64,000 nucleotides of DNA, taken from NCBI GenBank assembly GCA_937898885.1, contig CALDKD010000124.1, forward strand, positions 1 through 64,000, in the 5' to 3' direction. Under the pieces are notes generated by a model. It worked only from the letters and a program-made list of their open reading frames with translations. It did no database searches and was not told the origin of the DNA. Source of the DNA: an uncultured Bacteroidales bacterium. Its GTDB lineage: Bacteria > Bacteroidota > Bacteroidia > Bacteroidales > Bacteroidaceae. This document shows, piece after piece, positions 9,234-17,385 of the stretch; within the stretch, counting starts at the first letter, position 1; each line of letters starts with the position of its first letter. The position numbers and the translations under genes were made by a program.

Positions 9234-10292
9234 TTAATTATCAAACAATCTCATTATACAGCCCTCTTTTATTGAGCGCCATTCATCCACTGCTTTATAA
9301 AAAGCCTCAACACAATCATCCATGGATCCCTCAAACTCTCCTCCGGAGGCATTGGCGTGACCGCCCCCGTGAAAAAAATCCGATGCGAATCTGTTGCAAG
9401 GCACATCACCCACAGACCTGAGCGAAAGCTTGATGACTCCACGTGCCTTATCCTCACGCAGGAACGCGGAGAACAGCACACCAGACATCTGCAGAGGCAG
9501 GTTGACAAAGCCCTCGGTATCGCCCTTGCAACTATGAAAGCGTTCAAGCTCATCAGCAGTAAGAGTAATCAGAGCTATGCGGGTACCTTTGAGCAGGATC
9601 ATTTTCTCAGCCAGAACATAGCCTGTCATTCTAAGACGGTTCTCTGTGTAGTTATGATAAATCCTCCGGTATAGCGCATCCTTGTCCACACCTTTGTCAA
9701 TCAACTGGCTTAGCGCGAAAAAGAACTGTGAGTCATTGCTGTTGTACGTGAAGCCACCGGTATCGGTCATCATCCCGGCACAGATACACTCAGCCATCAG
9801 AGAATTGATATTGCCCCACTCTCCCAGCGCACATAGGAAATGAAAAACAATCTCTGATGTGGAGGAAGCTCTGGGACGTGATAGTACCACATCACAGAAC
9901 GGTCCCGGATAAGGATGATGGTCAAGCATTATTTTTTTCGCCTTGGAATAAAGCAAATGAGTGGCCATATCGCCAACACGACCTATCGCATTGTAATCAA
10001 GGCAGCATATCACATCGGCCTTGTCCAGAAGAGAGTTCACTCTATCCGGGTCCTTGTCAAACGATATAATGCTGTCCGACCCTGGCAGGCACATAAGGAA
10101 CTCAGGCGGCATATCAGGAAGCGCCACAACTGCATTCTTGCCCTTGGAACGCAGGAACAAAGCCAAAGCCAGTGAGGAGCCTACCGCATCACCATCCGGA
10201 GATACGTGAGCAGTCACAACAAAATTGTCCGCCCAATCCATCCACACCCGGAACTGAGACACTTCCTCAACACTGAAAAAATTATCCAACAT
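9234..10292 (-). CDS. nrnA: DHH-family phosphoesterase, NrnA type
   Basis: Cytoplasmic DHH/DHHA1 phosphoesterase of 352 residues, expected to degrade short oligoribonucleotides and to dephosphorylate pAp. The N-terminal DHH domain has HVSPDGDAVGSS near the start, CLDYN, and the signature DHH(PYPG). DTGGF follows. The C-terminal DHHA1 domain ends with the Gly-rich GGGHANASGG. ATG at 10292 is the start: the promoter -7 box at 10316-10323 lies downstream of the in-frame TTG at 10346, so the longer form could not be translated from that transcript. First gene of nrnA-DUF4827-glmM, 11 bases before the next gene. Confidence 0.9.
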   Translation of the reverse strand: MLDNFFSVEEVSQFRVWMDWADNFVVTAHVSPDGDAVGSSLALALFLRSKGKNAVVALPDMPPEFLMCLPGSDSIISFDKDPDRVNSLLDKADVICCLDYNAIGRVGDMATHLLYSKAKKIMLDHHPYPGPFCDVVLSRPRASSTSEIVFHFLCALGEWGNINSLMAECICAGMMTDTGGFTYNSNDSQFFFALSQLIDKGVDKDALYRRIYHNYTENRLRMTGYVLAEKMILLKGTRIALITLTADELERFHSCKGDTEGFVNLPLQMSGVLFSAFLREDKARGVIKLSLRSVGDVPCNRFASDFFHGGGHANASGGEFEGSMDDCVEAFYKAVDEWRSIKEGCIMRLFDN

Positions 10293-10315
10293 ACTATCTG
10301 GCTTTTCCGATAATG

Positions 10316-10347
10316 CAAAAGTAGTGCTTTTGTAGAGAAAAAACAAG
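10316..10347 (-). promoter_or_regulatory. Promoter of nrnA-DUF4827-glmM
   Basis: CTTG (10344-10347), 20-base spacer, TACTTTTG (10316-10323) on the minus strand. One mismatch in the -33 element. Predicted leader about 19 bases to the ATG at 10292. It decides the nrnA start codon. Confidence 0.6.
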
Positions 10348-10810
10348 ACAACTATACATCAGTTGAGAATGATTCATATAGATTGTAAGCATTTATTACA
10401 AGCGCAAAAGACAATCACCACCATACTGTCCAAAAGACCAATTTAACTTCTCTAGTTGGGTAGCAAAAATTGTCCAACTGGTCAGCAAAAACCGCCTGAT
10501 TGGAAAAGCATACGGATGCTAGCCTTCAAGAACAAATAATGTACATATTTTTCCAGAAAGCACCTTAACACCTTACCACCTTAACGCCTTACTTCATTCG
10601 GCTTGCAGTGAATCAGGAGTGAACAAACAGGGACAGGTACCGGTGATTCTGTGAATCGATTCACTTTCCATCCCTATTAGTATACTATTCAATGATAATT
10701 ATATAGTAATATGAATACGCGCGCGCGAAATGAAGATTATTAATGGTAATGCAGGTCTATACTTGAAAACACAGAATACCTTACCGAGGTAAGGCGGTAA
10801 GGTGGTAAGG
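10348..10810. repeat. Repeat-rich spacer between comEC and nrnA
   Basis: 463 bases with no credible gene. Two arrays of ACCTTA-type units face each other: about 10561-10591 reads (C)ACCTTA repeatedly on the plus strand, and 10788-10810 reads GGTAAGG repeatedly, so they could pair over about 200 bases. Between them are the dispersed word GGGACAGGTACC (10630-10641), a perfect 14-base palindrome GTGAATCGATTCAC (10651-10664), and an alternating CG stretch at 10719-10727. Next to comEC, ACCTTACC pairs with GGTAAGGT, which may serve as a weak terminator for comEC. No tRNA or transposase remnant is visible. Confidence 0.6.
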
Positions 10811-12355
10811 TCATAGCATATAAGCGAGCACGGCAATACCTATGGCAGCCACCAGCAGATGCGGTTTGCGACGCGAGATATAAATATACAGCAGGAAAAT
10901 GACAGCATAGACAACCATTACAGACAATGGCGTTCCGACATTGGTCTTCACACTGGAGTATGGCATACTTACAATATGCTCCAGACAGGAATCCATAGTA
11001 CTTACAAGGAATGACAGAAAACTTACCAGAAGGGAACGCGCCACAGGAATCCATGAGACCGCCAAGAGCGCCATTGTCAGACATACTGTAGCAAACATCA
11101 TTGGTATGACCAACAGATTTGTAATTAAAAAATATGAGGAAAACGACGAGAAATGGTACATCACTGCCGGAGCCGTGCCAATCTGGGCTGCTATGGACAC
11201 AGTGATAATGTCGCGGAAATAGCAAAGTACCATGCCAGAGGGTTGCCACAGTCTTGACAACATCGGTTGGAACAGCAGGATGAAGAACACTGCAAGAAAC
11301 GAGAGTTGGAAGCCCACATCATAGGCAGACGAGGGCGAGGCAAGCACAATGATGATTGCCGCCATGGCAAGGCTGTTGACAGACGAGCTCTCGCGGCCTG
11401 AGCACCGGCAGAGAGCCATCAGCGAGAACATAATGAGCGAGCGGGTTATTGAGACGGGCATCCCAATCATATAAGCGTAGCACCATAGGATGAGGATAAC
11501 GGTTCCCTCCTTGAGCCACCTGCGCCACGACACGTTCATAAACGCTGGGAAAAGGAACGACAGAAACATGTACATAATACCCACGTGGAGGCCAGAGACA
11601 GCAAGCACGTGACTGGCGCCAGAGGCAGAATAAGTCTGGCGGATATCATCGTCCAGCAGTTCTTTGTTGCCAAGAGACACAGCGGACACAACGGCCAGTG
11701 TCTCACCTTGAAGTCCCCACTCCACGTATTTATCCAGCAAGAAACTGCGCAGCGCCAGTCTTCTGTAACGCAATGAGGTTCCTGTCTTGGAACCTATGGC
11801 CCGCCAATGCAGGGAATCAACCCACAATGTTCCGCTCACGCCTTTCCGGTAGAGGTACGCAGCGTAGTCAAAGTCCAGACCTTCATTATCCGGCGATTTC
11901 ACAAGGCCATTGAACATCATCACATCGCCCGGCTCAACCATAGCCGAAGCAGATGTCTTCGGCACATAGAGCCAGACTTTGAGGCCTTCACCATTGTCAG
12001 TGTCCATCAAGCGCAATGGTATCAGGCGGCTTCTTGCCTTGTCGGCGGGCTGATCATATACAACAGCCTTGTATATGAGCCTCCTCTCTGGCCACTCTAC
12101 CTCAACACTGCCGCGCTCATAAGACGAAAGGACAAATCCTGTTGATAAGAAAAAGCAGAATATCAGAGGGCCATAGAGTCTATGCGGTCCATAATCGGAA
12201 ACTATACACGGAAGCAGTGGCAGCGCGGAAGCGCACAGCAAGGTCAGCGCACACCACACAGACAAGCCGGAGTCACCGACGACACCGGACAAGACTACCC
12301 CCGCAATCAGCGGGATAACCAGCCGCAAGGCCGGACAGGATGTCAGATAATGCAA
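10811..12355 (-). CDS. comEC: ComEC/Rec2-type membrane protein
   Basis: Polytopic inner-membrane protein of 514 residues with an N-terminal DUF4131-like region and a competence domain containing the signature HVLAVSGLHVG near 245. Around ten hydrophobic segments are evident. It lacks the C-terminal metallo-beta-lactamase domain of longer ComEC proteins, as is common in Bacteroidales. In competent species ComEC passes single-stranded DNA across the membrane; competence here is unproven. The start is a TTG six bases after the rpe stop: an in-frame stop lies just upstream and the first Met comes only after residue 140, too late to keep the first membrane segments. It follows rpe in one transcript. 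Confidence 0.88.
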   Translation of the reverse strand: MHYLTSCPALRLVIPLIAGVVLSGVVGDSGLSVWCALTLLCASALPLLPCIVSDYGPHRLYGPLIFCFFLSTGFVLSSYERGSVEVEWPERRLIYKAVVYDQPADKARSRLIPLRLMDTDNGEGLKVWLYVPKTSASAMVEPGDVMMFNGLVKSPDNEGLDFDYAAYLYRKGVSGTLWVDSLHWRAIGSKTGTSLRYRRLALRSFLLDKYVEWGLQGETLAVVSAVSLGNKELLDDDIRQTYSASGASHVLAVSGLHVGIMYMFLSFLFPAFMNVSWRRWLKEGTVILILWCYAYMIGMPVSITRSLIMFSLMALCRCSGRESSSVNSLAMAAIIIVLASPSSAYDVGFQLSFLAVFFILLFQPMLSRLWQPSGMVLCYFRDIITVSIAAQIGTAPAVMYHFSSFSSYFLITNLLVIPMMFATVCLTMALLAVSWIPVARSLLVSFLSFLVSTMDSCLEHIVSMPYSSVKTNVGTPLSVMVVYAVIFLLYIYISRRKPHLLVAAIGIAVLAYML

Positions 12356-12360
12356 TTCAT

Positions 12361-13011
12361 CTAAAGCGATTTAAGCCTTCGTATAGTCTCCTCTGGATTA
12401 ACTGACGCGAAGACTGTGTTTCCTGATACCAATACATCGACGCCTGCATCGACCAGACGTCTTCCTGTCTCAAAATTGACACCCCCATCTACTTCTATCA
12501 AGGTATTAAGTCCGCGACTGTCTATCATACTCCTTAGCCGCGCAATCTTCTCAAGGGAGTGCTCTATGAATTTCTGCCCGCCGAAACCGGGATTGACGGT
12601 CATCAGCAGTACCATATCGATGTCTTCAATGATATCCTCCAGTACTGATACCGGAGTTGACGGATTGAGCGTGACAGCAGCCCTCATACCGTGTTCCTTT
12701 ATTTCCTGAACAGTGCGGTGGAGATGCGTGCAGGCCTCATAGTGAACATTCAGCGAATACACGCCCAAAGCCTGGAAACGCTCTATGAACTTATCTGGGT
12801 TGACAATCATAAGATGCACATCCAACGGCTTGCGGCACAATGCTGCCACAGACTTCAGGACAGGAAAGCCGAACGAGATGTTCGGAACAAACACACCATC
12901 CATAATGTCCAGATGAAGCCAGTCAGCCTCACTACGGTTAATCATCTCCAAATCCCTGTCCAGATGTCCGAAATCGGCGGACAACAACGAGGGAGCAACA
13001 ATAACGCTCAT
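12361..13011 (-). CDS. rpe: Ribulose-phosphate 3-epimerase
   Basis: TIM-barrel epimerase of 216 residues interconverting D-ribulose 5-phosphate and D-xylulose 5-phosphate. Family landmarks: APSLLSADF at the start, HLDIMDGVFVPN with metal-binding His and Asp, HLMI, MTVNPGFGGQ, and EVDGG near 175. Full length for the family. It leads the rpe-comEC pair and also supplies the step that joins the product of the arabinose operon, D-xylulose 5-phosphate, to the pentose phosphate pathway. Confidence 0.96.
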   Translation of the reverse strand: MSVIVAPSLLSADFGHLDRDLEMINRSEADWLHLDIMDGVFVPNISFGFPVLKSVAALCRKPLDVHLMIVNPDKFIERFQALGVYSLNVHYEACTHLHRTVQEIKEHGMRAAVTLNPSTPVSVLEDIIEDIDMVLLMTVNPGFGGQKFIEHSLEKIARLRSMIDSRGLNTLIEVDGGVNFETGRRLVDAGVDVLVSGNTVFASVNPEETIRRLKSL

Positions 13012-13050
13012 CTGATTATTTTATGTGAAAGTCAATGAAAAAATAAATGC

Positions 13051-13194
13051 TCAGGCCTCAACAGTATTCAGCCCGGAAGCAAGGTTCCTCAGAAACCGCA
13101 AAGTACTCTCTTTAGGAGTACCGTAATTACCAGCAGCGAGAGCTGCCTTGACAATACTTTTTAAATAGTCGGAAGAAGTAGAGTTTTTATTCAT
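13051..13194 (-). CDS. Small 47-residue protein, unknown
   Basis: ATG (13194) to TGA (13051) encodes 47 residues beginning MNKNSTSSDYLKS and containing LAAGNYGTPKEST and RFLRNLASGL, with no signal peptide, membrane segment or Cys. It reads like a soluble helical miniprotein. It lies 39 bases upstream of rpe on the same strand, so it could be the first gene of the rpe-comEC transcript. A TAAGTTTG box lies about 29 bases upstream of its ATG, but the -33 position is poor. Codon choice resembles neighbouring genes. I do not recognise a family; coding status is inferred. Confidence 0.45.
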   Translation of the reverse strand: MNKNSTSSDYLKSIVKAALAAGNYGTPKESTLRFLRNLASGLNTVEA

Positions 13195-13299
13195 AGGCCA
13201 ATCTTTTCAGTCTTCGTATTTAAGAACGCAAACTTAAAAAGATTAGTATGAGAAACTATGAAAAAAACGATTTTTTCTTTGAAATCAACTTTTCGGATA

Positions 13300-13893
13300 T
13301 CAATCAAGAGACAGAATTATGTTTTTCTCAGCGGCAATACGGCGCATATTGATAAGCGCGTAACGCATACGGCCAAGGGCTGTGTTGATGGAGACTCCGG
13401 TTATCTCTGATATTTCCTTAAAACTCAGATCCTGATAGAATCGCATAAAGACAACCTCTCTCTGACTTTCCGGCAACATATTCAACAGTCTTCGCACATC
13501 GCCAAGGATCTGCTCGCTCACAATCTTGTCCTCAATATTCTGCTCACACAGGCTGGCATTATTCAGCAGGTCTGTCTCTGAGCCGTCGTTCGATGTCGTA
13601 TTCTCGTTTCTGTCCTGACGGAAGTAATCAATAATAAGGTTATGAGCTATTCTGGTGAGCCAGGCTCCGAATTTTCCCGTGCTGGTGTAGCCACCCTTAC
13701 GCAGAGTGGTAATTGCTTTTACGAAGGTATCTTGAAAGATATCCTCAGCAACATCCCTATTCCGTACAATAAAGCTGATGTACGAGAAAAGCTTTTCCTT
13801 ATATCTGTCTAGGAGCACATCGAATGCACCACTGTTACCTTCTGAATAAAGACCGACAAGCTCATCGTCAGTCATTGAATTCATATTATTCAT
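13300..13893 (-). CDS. ECF RNA polymerase sigma factor
   Basis: Extracytoplasmic-function sigma factor of about 197 residues. Region 2 holds EDIFQDTFVKA and GAWLTRIAHNLIIDYFR; region 4 holds LPESQREVVFMRFYQDLSF followed by the helix-turn-helix EISEITGVSINTALGRM. No anti-sigma gene is adjacent: the neighbours are the rpe block and fmt. Met codons at 13893, 13884 and 13875 are all possible starts; a TTG at 13902 is unlikely. It has its own promoter at 13975-14006. Broadly conserved stand-alone ECF factors of this kind occur in Bacteroidales; the regulon cannot be inferred. Confidence 0.93.
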   Translation of the reverse strand: MNNMNSMTDDELVGLYSEGNSGAFDVLLDRYKEKLFSYISFIVRNRDVAEDIFQDTFVKAITTLRKGGYTSTGKFGAWLTRIAHNLIIDYFRQDRNENTTSNDGSETDLLNNASLCEQNIEDKIVSEQILGDVRRLLNMLPESQREVVFMRFYQDLSFKEISEITGVSINTALGRMRYALINMRRIAAEKNIILSLD

Positions 13894-13974
13894 TACTTTC
13901 AAAAAGAAATTATCCGAGTAATGATCAGTCTATAGGCATTCGTTTTTATATGTGAATAAATGTTATATGCGGTG

Positions 13975-14006
13975 CAAAGTACGTTATTATTTTGATTATG
14001 TGCAAA
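13975..14006 (-). promoter_or_regulatory. Promoter of the ECF sigma gene
   Basis: TTTG (14003-14006), 20-base spacer, GTACTTTG (13975-13982; one mismatch to TAnnTTTG) on the minus strand. The predicted leader is about 75 bases. Confidence 0.6.
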
Positions 14007-14030
14007 CATTTCACTGAAAATCAGCAAAAA

Positions 14031-15002
14031 TCACTCAAAAACAATGTCTGATGATGCATTAAGACCGCACAAAAGAGCAGCTACAGGCATCCTTTTCTTG
14101 CCAGCCATTTGCACATCGAGCAGTCTGACCACACAACCGTCACCGGCAACTACATCCATATATGAGCGTCCGTCTGTAAGAACCGTACCGCAAGGAGCCG
14201 ACTCGTGTGATTTCCTTGTCTCGGCTTTAAATATCTTGAAATCAACCACCCTGTCATCATCCAGCCTCAGACGGGACCACGCTCCAGGATAAGGCGACAA
14301 ACCGCGAATAAAGTTCCAGATTGCCACAGAGTCACGATGCCAGTCAATACGGCAAGTCTCTTTGAATATCTTAGGAGCGGGAAGCATCTCCTCCGTAGCC
14401 AGTTCAGGCTGCGGTCGTGAGCTTACCGTACCGGATATGATTGCATCGGCGGTAGTAATCAGTAAATCCGCACCTGACACCATCAGCTTGTCGTGAATGC
14501 TGCCGGCATCGTCATCCTCAAGAATCGGAATAGTTATCTGATCAATAATATCACCCGTGTCAATCTCATGCTGAAGGAAGAATGTCGTAGCGCCTGTCAC
14601 ACGGTCACCATTAATGACAGCCCAGTTGATTGGTGCGGCACCGCGATATTTGGGAAGCAGTGAGGCGTGAAGATTGAATGTTCCCATTGGCGGCATTGAC
14701 CATACAACCTCGGGAAGCATCCTAAAAGCCACTACGATCTGCAAATCCGCACGTAAGTCGCGGAGTTGCGCAAGAAAGGATTCATCCTTAAGCCTCTCAG
14801 GCTGAAGAACCGGAATGCCACACGACTGGGCGAGCTGTTTTACCGGACTTGGCTGCAGTATGCTGCCGTGACGGCCTATCGGCTTGTCAGCCACAGTGAC
14901 CACTCCTACCACGTTGAAGCCTTCCTCAACCAGCCTGCGCAAAGAATACTCCGCGAATTCAGGAGTACCCATAAACACTATTCTTACAGATTTTCTATCC
15001 AT
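14031..15002 (-). CDS. fmt: Methionyl-tRNA formyltransferase
   Basis: Transfers a formyl group from 10-formyl-THF to initiator Met-tRNA. 323 residues, the normal length. The N-terminal formyltransferase domain contains FMGTPEFAEY and the active-site segment HASLLPKYRGAAPINWA with the catalytic Asn and His context; the C-terminal domain follows from about 205. ATG at 15002. It follows the ClC gene by two bases, so it is the last gene of prfC-Sua5-ClC-fmt. No terminator hairpin is obvious before the ECF promoter. Confidence 0.96.
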   Translation of the reverse strand: MDRKSVRIVFMGTPEFAEYSLRRLVEEGFNVVGVVTVADKPIGRHGSILQPSPVKQLAQSCGIPVLQPERLKDESFLAQLRDLRADLQIVVAFRMLPEVVWSMPPMGTFNLHASLLPKYRGAAPINWAVINGDRVTGATTFFLQHEIDTGDIIDQITIPILEDDDAGSIHDKLMVSGADLLITTADAIISGTVSSRPQPELATEEMLPAPKIFKETCRIDWHRDSVAIWNFIRGLSPYPGAWSRLRLDDDRVVDFKIFKAETRKSHESAPCGTVLTDGRSYMDVVAGDGCVVRLLDVQMAGKKRMPVAALLCGLNASSDIVFE

Positions 15003-15004
15003 TT

Positions 15005-16807
15005 CTATTCTTCAGACAATTCTATCAACACGTTTCTATACGCGCTGAATATTTTCGATTTTGAGACAAAGCCGATGTAAAGTCCATCCTCATCCTCTAC
15101 AGGAAGGTTCCAGGCCTCAGTCTCATCAAACTTACGCATCACTACGTCCATAGGATCATTTATCGACAGGCGCGCTCTTGGGGACTCCATAAACCGCTCC
15201 ACGTGAAAACGCCGGTATAGTTCCTGACGGAACATAATATTGCGGATGGAGTCCATATTCACCACACCAATCAACCTGCCTCCATCATCGAGCACAGGAA
15301 ACAGATTGCGTCTTGATTTGGAAATAACGCCTACAAGCTGACCCAGATCCATATCCGATGTAAGAGGAATAAAATCTTTCTCCACCACATTCTCTGTGCG
15401 CATAAGAAGAAGGACTGACTGGTCTTTATGATGAGTCATCAATTCTCCTTTCTGCGCCAGTCGCATCGAGTAGATGCTGTGAGGCTGAAACAATCTGATG
15501 GTAAGATATGACAAAATGGATACCATCATCAGAGGCAGGAACATAGAGTATCCTCCTGTGAGCTCCGCAATGAGGAATATGCCAGTGAGAGGAGCGTGCA
15601 TCACACCGGACATCAGGCCTGCCATACCGAAAAGCGCGAAGTTCTGGGTAGAAATCGGCACTCCCGGGAAGAAATACCTCAAAACCTCGGCAAAGACGAA
15701 ACCTGCAATGCAGCCCAGAAACAGACTAGGTGCGAATATACCGCCGCAACCGCCTCCTGCGTTTGTAGCGGTTGAGGCAAAGACTTTTGTGAGCAAGACA
15801 AGCAGCAGATACGCTATCAGCATATTGGAGTGTCCGTCGAACAAGGTGCCATCCAGCATGACCGATGCTAATGCCGCACGCCCGCTTCCACCGTCAAGCA
15901 ACAACTCTATGGTATCGTAGCCCTCACCATACAGCGATGGAAAGAGGAATATCAGAAGGCTCAGCATCAAAGCGCCAATCACGAAACGGGTGTATTGGTT
16001 ACGCACCTTGCCGAAAAGTCTTTCCACACTATACATTGTCTGCGAGAAATAGAGCGATACCAGGCCACAGAATACTCCCAGCATAAGCACATAGGGAATT
16101 CGTTCCAGCGTAAACTCATCGGCTATCACGAAATGGAACATGGAATCAGTGCCAGTCACTATATAGGAAAGCGTGGCGGCTGTGACTGACGAGAGCAAGA
16201 GAGGCAGCAGCGACCCCATACTAAGGTCAAGCATCAGCACCTCAAGCACAAACACCAGGCCTGCGATAGGTGCCTTGAAGATTCCAGCGATTGCACCCGC
16301 TGAGCCACAGCCTATCATCAGCATAAGAGTCTTGTGCTCCATTTTGAAGAGACGTCCTATATTCGAGCCTATGGCCGAGCCTGTAAGCACAATAGGAGAC
16401 TCAGCTCCTACGGATCCTCCCATTCCGATTGTGATGGCACTTGCGGCAAGAGATGACCACATATTATGAGGCTTTATCCTGCCATTACGGCGAGACAAGG
16501 CATACAGTATCTTTGTGACTCCGTGACCGATGTCATCGCGAACGACATATCGTATAAACAGCCCGGAAAGAAAAATGCCTAAGACAGGGCAGACAAGAAA
16601 AAGCCAATTGTGCCCCTGTATTAGCGCATTGTCGTTGACAGCATCGTGAATAAGCTCAATCAGGAGTTTCAACAATATGGCAGCCAATGCCGTCAATACT
16701 CCAACGACGAGGCTTAGAAGCAGTATGAACTGTCTCTCACTGATATGTTTCTGACGCCAGGCGGCAAACCTGTCTGTCCACGACGCTTCACTTTTTACAA
16801 TCGCCAT
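15005..16807 (-). CDS. ClC-family chloride channel/antiporter with CBS pair
   Basis: 600-residue membrane protein. The ClC core (about residues 25-440) shows the selectivity segments GGSVGAESPIV, carrying the gating Glu, and GGCGGIFAPSLFLG. It is followed by a cytoplasmic tail with two CBS domains (about 450-590), which in this family can bind adenine nucleotides. Expected to exchange or conduct chloride across the inner membrane; sequence alone does not decide channel from antiporter. The gene is packed between Sua5 (one base) and fmt (two bases), an arrangement that I recall from other Bacteroidales. Confidence 0.93.
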   Translation of the reverse strand: MAIVKSEASWTDRFAAWRQKHISERQFILLLSLVVGVLTALAAILLKLLIELIHDAVNDNALIQGHNWLFLVCPVLGIFLSGLFIRYVVRDDIGHGVTKILYALSRRNGRIKPHNMWSSLAASAITIGMGGSVGAESPIVLTGSAIGSNIGRLFKMEHKTLMLMIGCGSAGAIAGIFKAPIAGLVFVLEVLMLDLSMGSLLPLLLSSVTAATLSYIVTGTDSMFHFVIADEFTLERIPYVLMLGVFCGLVSLYFSQTMYSVERLFGKVRNQYTRFVIGALMLSLLIFLFPSLYGEGYDTIELLLDGGSGRAALASVMLDGTLFDGHSNMLIAYLLLVLLTKVFASTATNAGGGCGGIFAPSLFLGCIAGFVFAEVLRYFFPGVPISTQNFALFGMAGLMSGVMHAPLTGIFLIAELTGGYSMFLPLMMVSILSYLTIRLFQPHSIYSMRLAQKGELMTHHKDQSVLLLMRTENVVEKDFIPLTSDMDLGQLVGVISKSRRNLFPVLDDGGRLIGVVNMDSIRNIMFRQELYRRFHVERFMESPRARLSINDPMDVVMRKFDETEAWNLPVEDEDGLYIGFVSKSKIFSAYRNVLIELSEE

Positions 16808-16808
16808 A

Positions 16809-17384
16809 CTACTCTCTGATTACCTTAACAAGACCACCCTCACCTAATTTGACTATGCTGGATGGCTTTGCCTTGGAAGTATCATCACGGCGATACTCCA
16901 CCACATAGTCAACCGCATCGAGTATCTCTTTGGAAATCTCACAAAAGTTTGCTGGAGACGCCTCACCACTTACATTTGCCGACGTGGAGACAATAGCTCC
17001 CCGCATACGCGCGCACAAATCACGCGAGAAAATCTCTTTTGTAATCCTGATGCCGACGCTTCCGTCTTCTGCTATCAACTGTGGCGCAAGATTCCTGGCT
17101 CCGTCATATATGATGGTAAGAGGTTTCTCCGACATATCCATCAAGTCGTATGCCAGATCCGGGACCTTCTCCACATAAAAACTCAGTTTGGCATCGTTAT
17201 CCAGCAGTACCAACATAGACTTGCTGTCGCTTCTGTGCTTTATCTCAAAAATCCGCCTTACGGCATCAGCACAACACGCATCACACCCGAGTCCCCATAT
17301 CGTGTCTGTGGGATAAAGAATCACCCCACCCTCGCGCATTACCTTGCACGCCTGGTCTAAATCCTCTTTTCTGTATGGAGTCAT
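16809..17384 (-). CDS. Threonylcarbamoyl-AMP synthase, YrdC/Sua5 domain
   Basis: 191 residues forming a single YrdC domain, which makes L-threonylcarbamoyladenylate for the t6A modification of ANN-decoding tRNAs. Motifs: PTDTIWGLGCDA near the start, KHRSDSKSM, and the GAIVSTSANVSGE segment. It lacks the C-terminal Sua5 extension, so it is TsaC/YrdC-like. ATG at 17384 follows the prfC stop by one base; a much longer frame upstream is just prfC read in another phase. Third position of a tightly packed operon. Confidence 0.93.
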   Translation of the reverse strand: MTPYRKEDLDQACKVMREGGVILYPTDTIWGLGCDACCADAVRRIFEIKHRSDSKSMLVLLDNDAKLSFYVEKVPDLAYDLMDMSEKPLTIIYDGARNLAPQLIAEDGSVGIRITKEIFSRDLCARMRGAIVSTSANVSGEASPANFCEISKEILDAVDYVVEYRRDDTSKAKPSSIVKLGEGGLVKVIRE

Positions 17385-17385
17385 A

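Noticed and set aside
10740..11249. A 169-codon minus-strand frame at the comEC 3' end.
   Set aside because: It is an alternative frame inside comEC with no coding features; the comEC frame has membrane segments and the family signature.
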